From Polytrichum commune (Eukaryota; Streptophyta; Polytrichopsida; Polytrichales; Polytrichaceae), in assembly GCA_950295325.1 (NCBI GenBank), contig OX485805.1, positions 40,967,501 to 41,031,500 of the forward strand: a stretch of 64,000 bases of DNA. The letters run 5' to 3'. A model generated the notes under the pieces. That model did not search any database and had not been told where the DNA came from. It saw nothing but the letters and a program-made list of their open reading frames with translations. A program made the translations under genes and the position numbers. Each line of letters opens with the position of its first letter. Position 1 is the first letter of the stretch. Of this stretch, positions 59,796 to 64,000 are shown piece by piece.

Positions 59796-60780
59796 CTCAC
59801 CCGCTAGATTCTAGATAATAGTGGCTTGAAAGTGTTCACATGTAGTTAAGCACAAGCCACCATCCAACCACATTTTAGCAATTTGCTAGAATGTGGAGGG
59901 TTGTGGACATGGGCCGCTAAACTTCCATGTGCTCATTCAAGAATCTTAGACTTGGGCTGAAGCATGATAAAGTGAACAAAAAAGTGGTTTGCCCTTCCAT
60001 TGTGATATAATTTTCATATATAGTAAGGGAAATAGGCAAAATTCTATAAATAAGTTAAAAGTTAATTTGAGACTATGGAGCCCCCCAATGGGTTTGAGCC
60101 AGGCATAATACAAACTAATGTGACTATGAGGCACATTATCATCCGTCATTGATGACCTTGATGTGGCAAGACCACTGCTTCCAATAATGGACGCTTGTCA
60201 CCTTGGCATCGGTTGTGGTTGGTACCCAATATATACCTATCATGCCCCTAATGCGGCTCGATAGGTTTGAAGCCCACTAGAACCTGTGGCAAGGCTTCTT
60301 GCATTCATTACCTAATTCATAGATATTTGAAGCAAGGAAAATTCTATATGGATGTCATAATACCATAAAGGTGATTGGCAACAAATAATGAATCAGAAAC
60401 CACTTGTAAATTTTACATTTCTCCCTTCACCAAGCTTCCTTGTAAAACTCTTCTCCCCCCTCTACATCCTACCTTATACATTCCTTGCATCTTCCCTTTC
60501 CCACATGGGTATTGTGTTAAGTAAGCCCTAGTAAATTCCAATAATACAACCAAGTATATAATACTTTGTATGTTGATCATCAATATCATTAGTCATCAAT
60601 GATATGACTAATGGTATTGATGACTAATTAGATAGGTATAGATTAATACCCCTAATTTTGTTTAAAAAAAATATCTTACGACTCAACTTGAAGGTGACAA
60701 GAGTCTTGTATAAATCTACTATATATAGATCATCCATTGAGCCCAAGTTCCCTAGACCCTTAGGGTTTAGACAACAACTA
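59796..60780. other. Intergenic, no gene seen
   Basis: AT-rich, no recognised feature. Confidence 0.5.
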
Positions 60781-61290
60781 AGGGCCACTTCACACACGAG
60801 ACTGAGTGCCCGTGACCATTACACTTCAAGCACTCTCATTGGTGGAAAAGGCGGAGCCGGTCCAAGTTCACTTCACAGTACGCTTGAGGGACCAATGGAG
60901 TATGTGAATGCAAGATGGGTGCAAAGTCTACATAGATTCCTACATGGCATCAAATGGACCATGTTTCATGGTCACTTGGACTATTTTGAATCAAAAAACC
61001 ACCTCTTGGAGGTAGTCCTAACAAAAAACCAGGAGACCATGGCACTCCGAACGCTCACAATCGTTGATTTATTCTATTTTATCATGTGTGAGGACCCACA
61101 TGAATTAGAAAATCATTGAAATAGCATTTGGTTGAGGACCCTGGTCACATATGACTTCACACTACACTTGAGGATCCGTGACCACACTACATGATTATGG
61201 GGGTGTGTTGGGACCGCCTTTGGACACCTTTCTTTTGCGCTCTCACAATTTCATGGTCACGGCTCTTGGCTCGTGTGTGAAGTGGCCCTA
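60781..61290 (-). mobile_element. TIR element family 3, copy 2 (about 510 bp)
   Basis: Same element as 27,855-28,360 in opposite orientation, with ends AGGGCCACTTCACACACGAG and CTCGTGTGTGAAGTGGCCCT (perfect 20-bp TIR). A 153-codon ORF through it is an accident of the element, as it is not preserved in copy 1. Confidence 0.9.
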
Positions 61291-62176
61291 AGTCATGATC
61301 GGGTACCAAGGCGAATGATCTAAATGGGAATAATCTAAATGTCTGTACCTTAATGTCTTTTTTGGGAGTACACAGCAGCATGTCCAGATGTGATTCTTCA
61401 CTCTCACTTCGGTCGAGTAATATGTAAAACAAGAGATCAAAACCAAAGGCTTAACGTCGGGGGCCGGGCCAACACTAGGGATTAAGTCCACAGACTCCAC
61501 CTGGTGCAGTGCCTGCCTGTTCTTATAATTGCTTTAACTTACTATATAGGGAGTGTGCATGTGTGTGCTTCCACATATTTACGGTTCCACAAAAAATTTA
61601 GCACTGTGATTTGGAGTATACGTTGGTGCAGACAAACTCGCTGACAAAAATCGCACAGCTCTGTGGGGCCATGACCTCCTCAGAGAAAATTGTATTAGAT
61701 TTTTGTGTTTTGTTGGTGTTGGTGGTTCGGAGGTTCCTATGGTATGTTGGTCTTATGTGATCACTCTTCTCAATTGGACACTTACAATTTAGTGGTGTTA
61801 TATGCACTACCAACATATGAGTCCCAGGTAAGTGTCATGCGTCGGTGAAAGAAAAGTGCGAATCTATCATACTGGTAGACTCACGTACTTTTCAGTGACA
61901 TAAGACATGTTTACAGTGATGCGTGTCCATTGTCCAAGACTCAAATGCTCCCAGTGGTGGCAAGGCTTGCTGTAAAGAATGGACACCAGAATAACCACAT
62001 GGTACAACGAGATTGGGTTATGTGTTCAATATGTACGTTATATTAGGAGTTCACCATTGAGAGAGGGCTGATATAATTGTTATGGAGAAAGATAACTTGA
62101 ACACTTTGAAATGTTATGTCTTTTGCGCTATAATTTCTATTATGAGATTTGAACCACCCATCTTCATGATTCCCAA
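61291..62176. other. Intergenic, no gene seen
   Basis: No recognised feature. Confidence 0.5.
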
Positions 62177-62218
62177 GTGTTGATTCGATCCAAAGGCCTA
62201 AGTTGCAAAGCCCTACAT

Positions 62219-62554
62219 TGGGTGCCCATACCCATGCCCATGCCCACCCATGCCCATGGGTTTTGGGTGGGCATGGGTGCGATATTATTGTTCATGGTGA
62301 GCTTAGCATTGCCAATGAATCGGGATACCACTGCTAAATTCAATATTTACTTGTGGTGGAAGCTGAAAGGAGCCCCCACATTCTCCATCATGTCGCGCGT
62401 GGCGCGTTCGGTTTTGTGCATCCCTACATCCAACTCCAAATTGGAGCCAAACTTCTCGGATGCAGGGTATACGCTAACCAAGAAGCGCTCCGAGCTGAAG
62501 CCAGCGATAGTGAACGACCTTTTATTTGTCCGATCCAACCAAGACTTAGTGTAG
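62219..62554 (+). mobile_element. hAT transposase C-terminal (dimerisation) domain remnant
   Basis: The frame from about 62,340 to 62,554 reads LWWKLKGAPTFSIMSRVARS, VLCIPTSNSKLEPNFSDAGY and TLTKKRSELKPAIVNDLLFV in succession. This is the hAT dimerisation domain (WW...P.L..LA..VL.IP..S...ER.FS.AG...T..R..L.P..V..L.F). The catalytic core upstream is gone. A run of GCCCATACCCATGCCCATGC palindromic sequence at about 62,222-62,280 may be a terminal or subterminal repeat pulled in by deletion. Confidence 0.82.
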
Positions 62555-64000
62555 GCGGGTAATACACATTACACAATTTTTGAATACATGGGCGCAATTT
62601 GAATAGCATGGGTGGACATAGGTCGTTGCTGATGGGCATGATCTGGGTATGGGTGCAATTTAAAGGAAAATGTTGGGCTCTGCTAAGTTATACGTGGCGT
62701 TGGAAGTGCCCACAATCGGGGCCACATACCTTTGTTTTTTTTTAATTAATTTCACGCCTCCGAGATTACATCTGGCAGTGGTTTAGTTTCTGTACGTATT
62801 TTGCAGCATGGACACCTTTGCGTGATCCACGAGCCGAGGAAATGTGTTCCCCTTCAAGATGCAAGGCTTCAATGTTTTTTTTTATATATATAATTCTATG
62901 TGTCTGATGTGCAACCCACACCCAATTGTCTTACCTGCAAACGAATCAACTTCAAAGCAAATGCATCATATTGCAGGTCGTTTCAGGGGAGGCTTGGAGG
63001 TGGTATTCATGTACCCTTCCATTCGGAGGCTTTAAAAATGGTATTTGCACTAAAAGTAGCATTAAACAAGACTTAATCTGTACAAACCTGGCTCAAATTT
63101 GACATCCTGGATAGGGAGGGCCTCCTCCTTTTTCTAAATTCAAATACACCCTGTAAAAAAGCTATAGTAACATGGCACTATTATGTTGGCCATACAATCA
63201 ATGGGGAGGGCGAACCAACCCATACGTTAGTTCCTTGTTGGATGATTGCAGCCATGTTTCTAAGTTATCAGTGTACGGGTTGTTTTGCCCCAGCCAGAAT
63301 TAAGCAATATTTGTCCCCCCCCCCCTCCTCAAACCCCTCACCTCTGCTAGGATATTGTAATTTGTGATATCTACGTAAACTCGTCCATGGGGCCCAAAGG
63401 TGAAAATGATAATGAATTAAAAAAAAAATTATAGCTTGGAAGTGACTCTTTTTAGACAATTTGACCTCAAATTGGCATCATAATTCGCATATGACCCCAA
63501 TGCTTTTTATTGCAATGAATCGGCCCTCAACACGAGGAAATTTGTTTTAGCTAAAGCCCCCTCATCCACAATGGATGAGTTACATGGTCGCCATATGGCA
63601 TGAACCCCAAGCCAACATTCACGGGCTTTTGCTTTATGGTGTCTATGTAAACTTGGCCGTGGGGAAAGTGAAAACATAATGAAATATTTCATTACCTATA
63701 AATGTATATTTTTAGATAAGTTGGCTTCAAAAATGACATCAAGAGATCCCGAATCGGTCCAATGCAATTCCATTCTAATGAATTGGCCCTCAACATATAG
63801 AAAATGTGTTTTAACTAGAACCCTTCAATCACTATGAATGAGGTTACATAGACGCCAAGGTTGACTTAGCAATTTAATGCCGCTCTCACCCATTAATGTG
63901 AAGTTGTGTAAATCTTAATTGCGTCGATGGCAATTAATATCATGTGTTTTTGCATAATACTTAAGCCTCTTGTCTTAATGCCACAAATCGTATTGTTTAT
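62555..64000. other. Intergenic, no gene seen
   Basis: Short ORFs only. Contains a 10-C run at about 63,316. A weak pair of related segments (AATGAATCGGCCCTCAACA near 63,514 and AATGAATTGGCCCTCAACA near 63,777) marks an old tandem duplication of about 265 bp. Confidence 0.55.

Noticed and set aside
60658-61119. 153-codon ORF
   Set aside because: Runs through a TIR element and is not preserved in the second copy at 27.9-28.4 kb.

Overview
This is nuclear DNA from a land plant: about six split or single-exon genes sit in repeat-rich, AT-leaning DNA. The introns are spliceosomal (GT..AG), there are L1-type LINE fragments, several families of short terminal-inverted-repeat (TIR) elements, a plant secondary-metabolite glycosyltransferase and a K+-independent plant proton-pyrophosphatase. 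A seed-free plant, perhaps a bryophyte, is my best guess. It rests on the gene mix (a PGG membrane protein without ankyrin repeats, a HeLo/MLKL-N-like helical protein, a four-exon UGT) and is low confidence. No rRNA, tRNA, CRISPR or organellar genes were seen.

Layout. 1-9.8 kb is mobile-element ground: a LINE ORF2 broken by an in-frame stop and by a small TIR element, a foldback element between two nearly identical 475-bp direct repeats, and unannotatable repeat-derived sequence. 9.8-11.2 kb (+) is a four-exon gene for the U11/U12 snRNP 20 kDa protein (ZMAT5 type) of the minor spliceosome. 13.3-15.8 kb (+) is a two-exon secreted Stig1-like cysteine-rich protein. 16.8-21.4 kb (-) is a four-exon UDP-glycosyltransferase whose introns are full of tandem repeats. 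21.4-36 kb has no intact gene; it holds a pogo-like DNA transposon derivative, a 0.5-kb TIR element, a 1,065-bp near-perfect inverted repeat with a 1.7-kb spacer, and a decayed LINE tail. 36.9-43.4 kb (+) is a 15-exon type II vacuolar/Golgi H+-pyrophosphatase, reconstructed exon by exon to 807 aa. 44.2-46.3 kb (-) is a PGG-domain membrane protein followed by several decaying tandem copies of its own 3' end. 50.4-55.4 kb (-) is a four-exon gene for an uncharacterised 411-aa protein with an all-helical N-terminus resembling the plant MLKL/HeLo-type bundle and an unrecognised, probably beta-rich C-terminus. 57-64 kb holds more TIR elements and a hAT transposase C-terminal remnant.

The genes do not form a pathway: splicing, secreted peptide, glycosylation, proton pumping and two possible stress/immunity proteins are simply neighbours. 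What links the window is its repeat ecology. The same repeat families recur in intergenic DNA and in introns of the UGT, Stig1 and HeLo-like genes. Exon coordinates come from reading splice sites and checking phase by hand; no alignment or transcript data were available.
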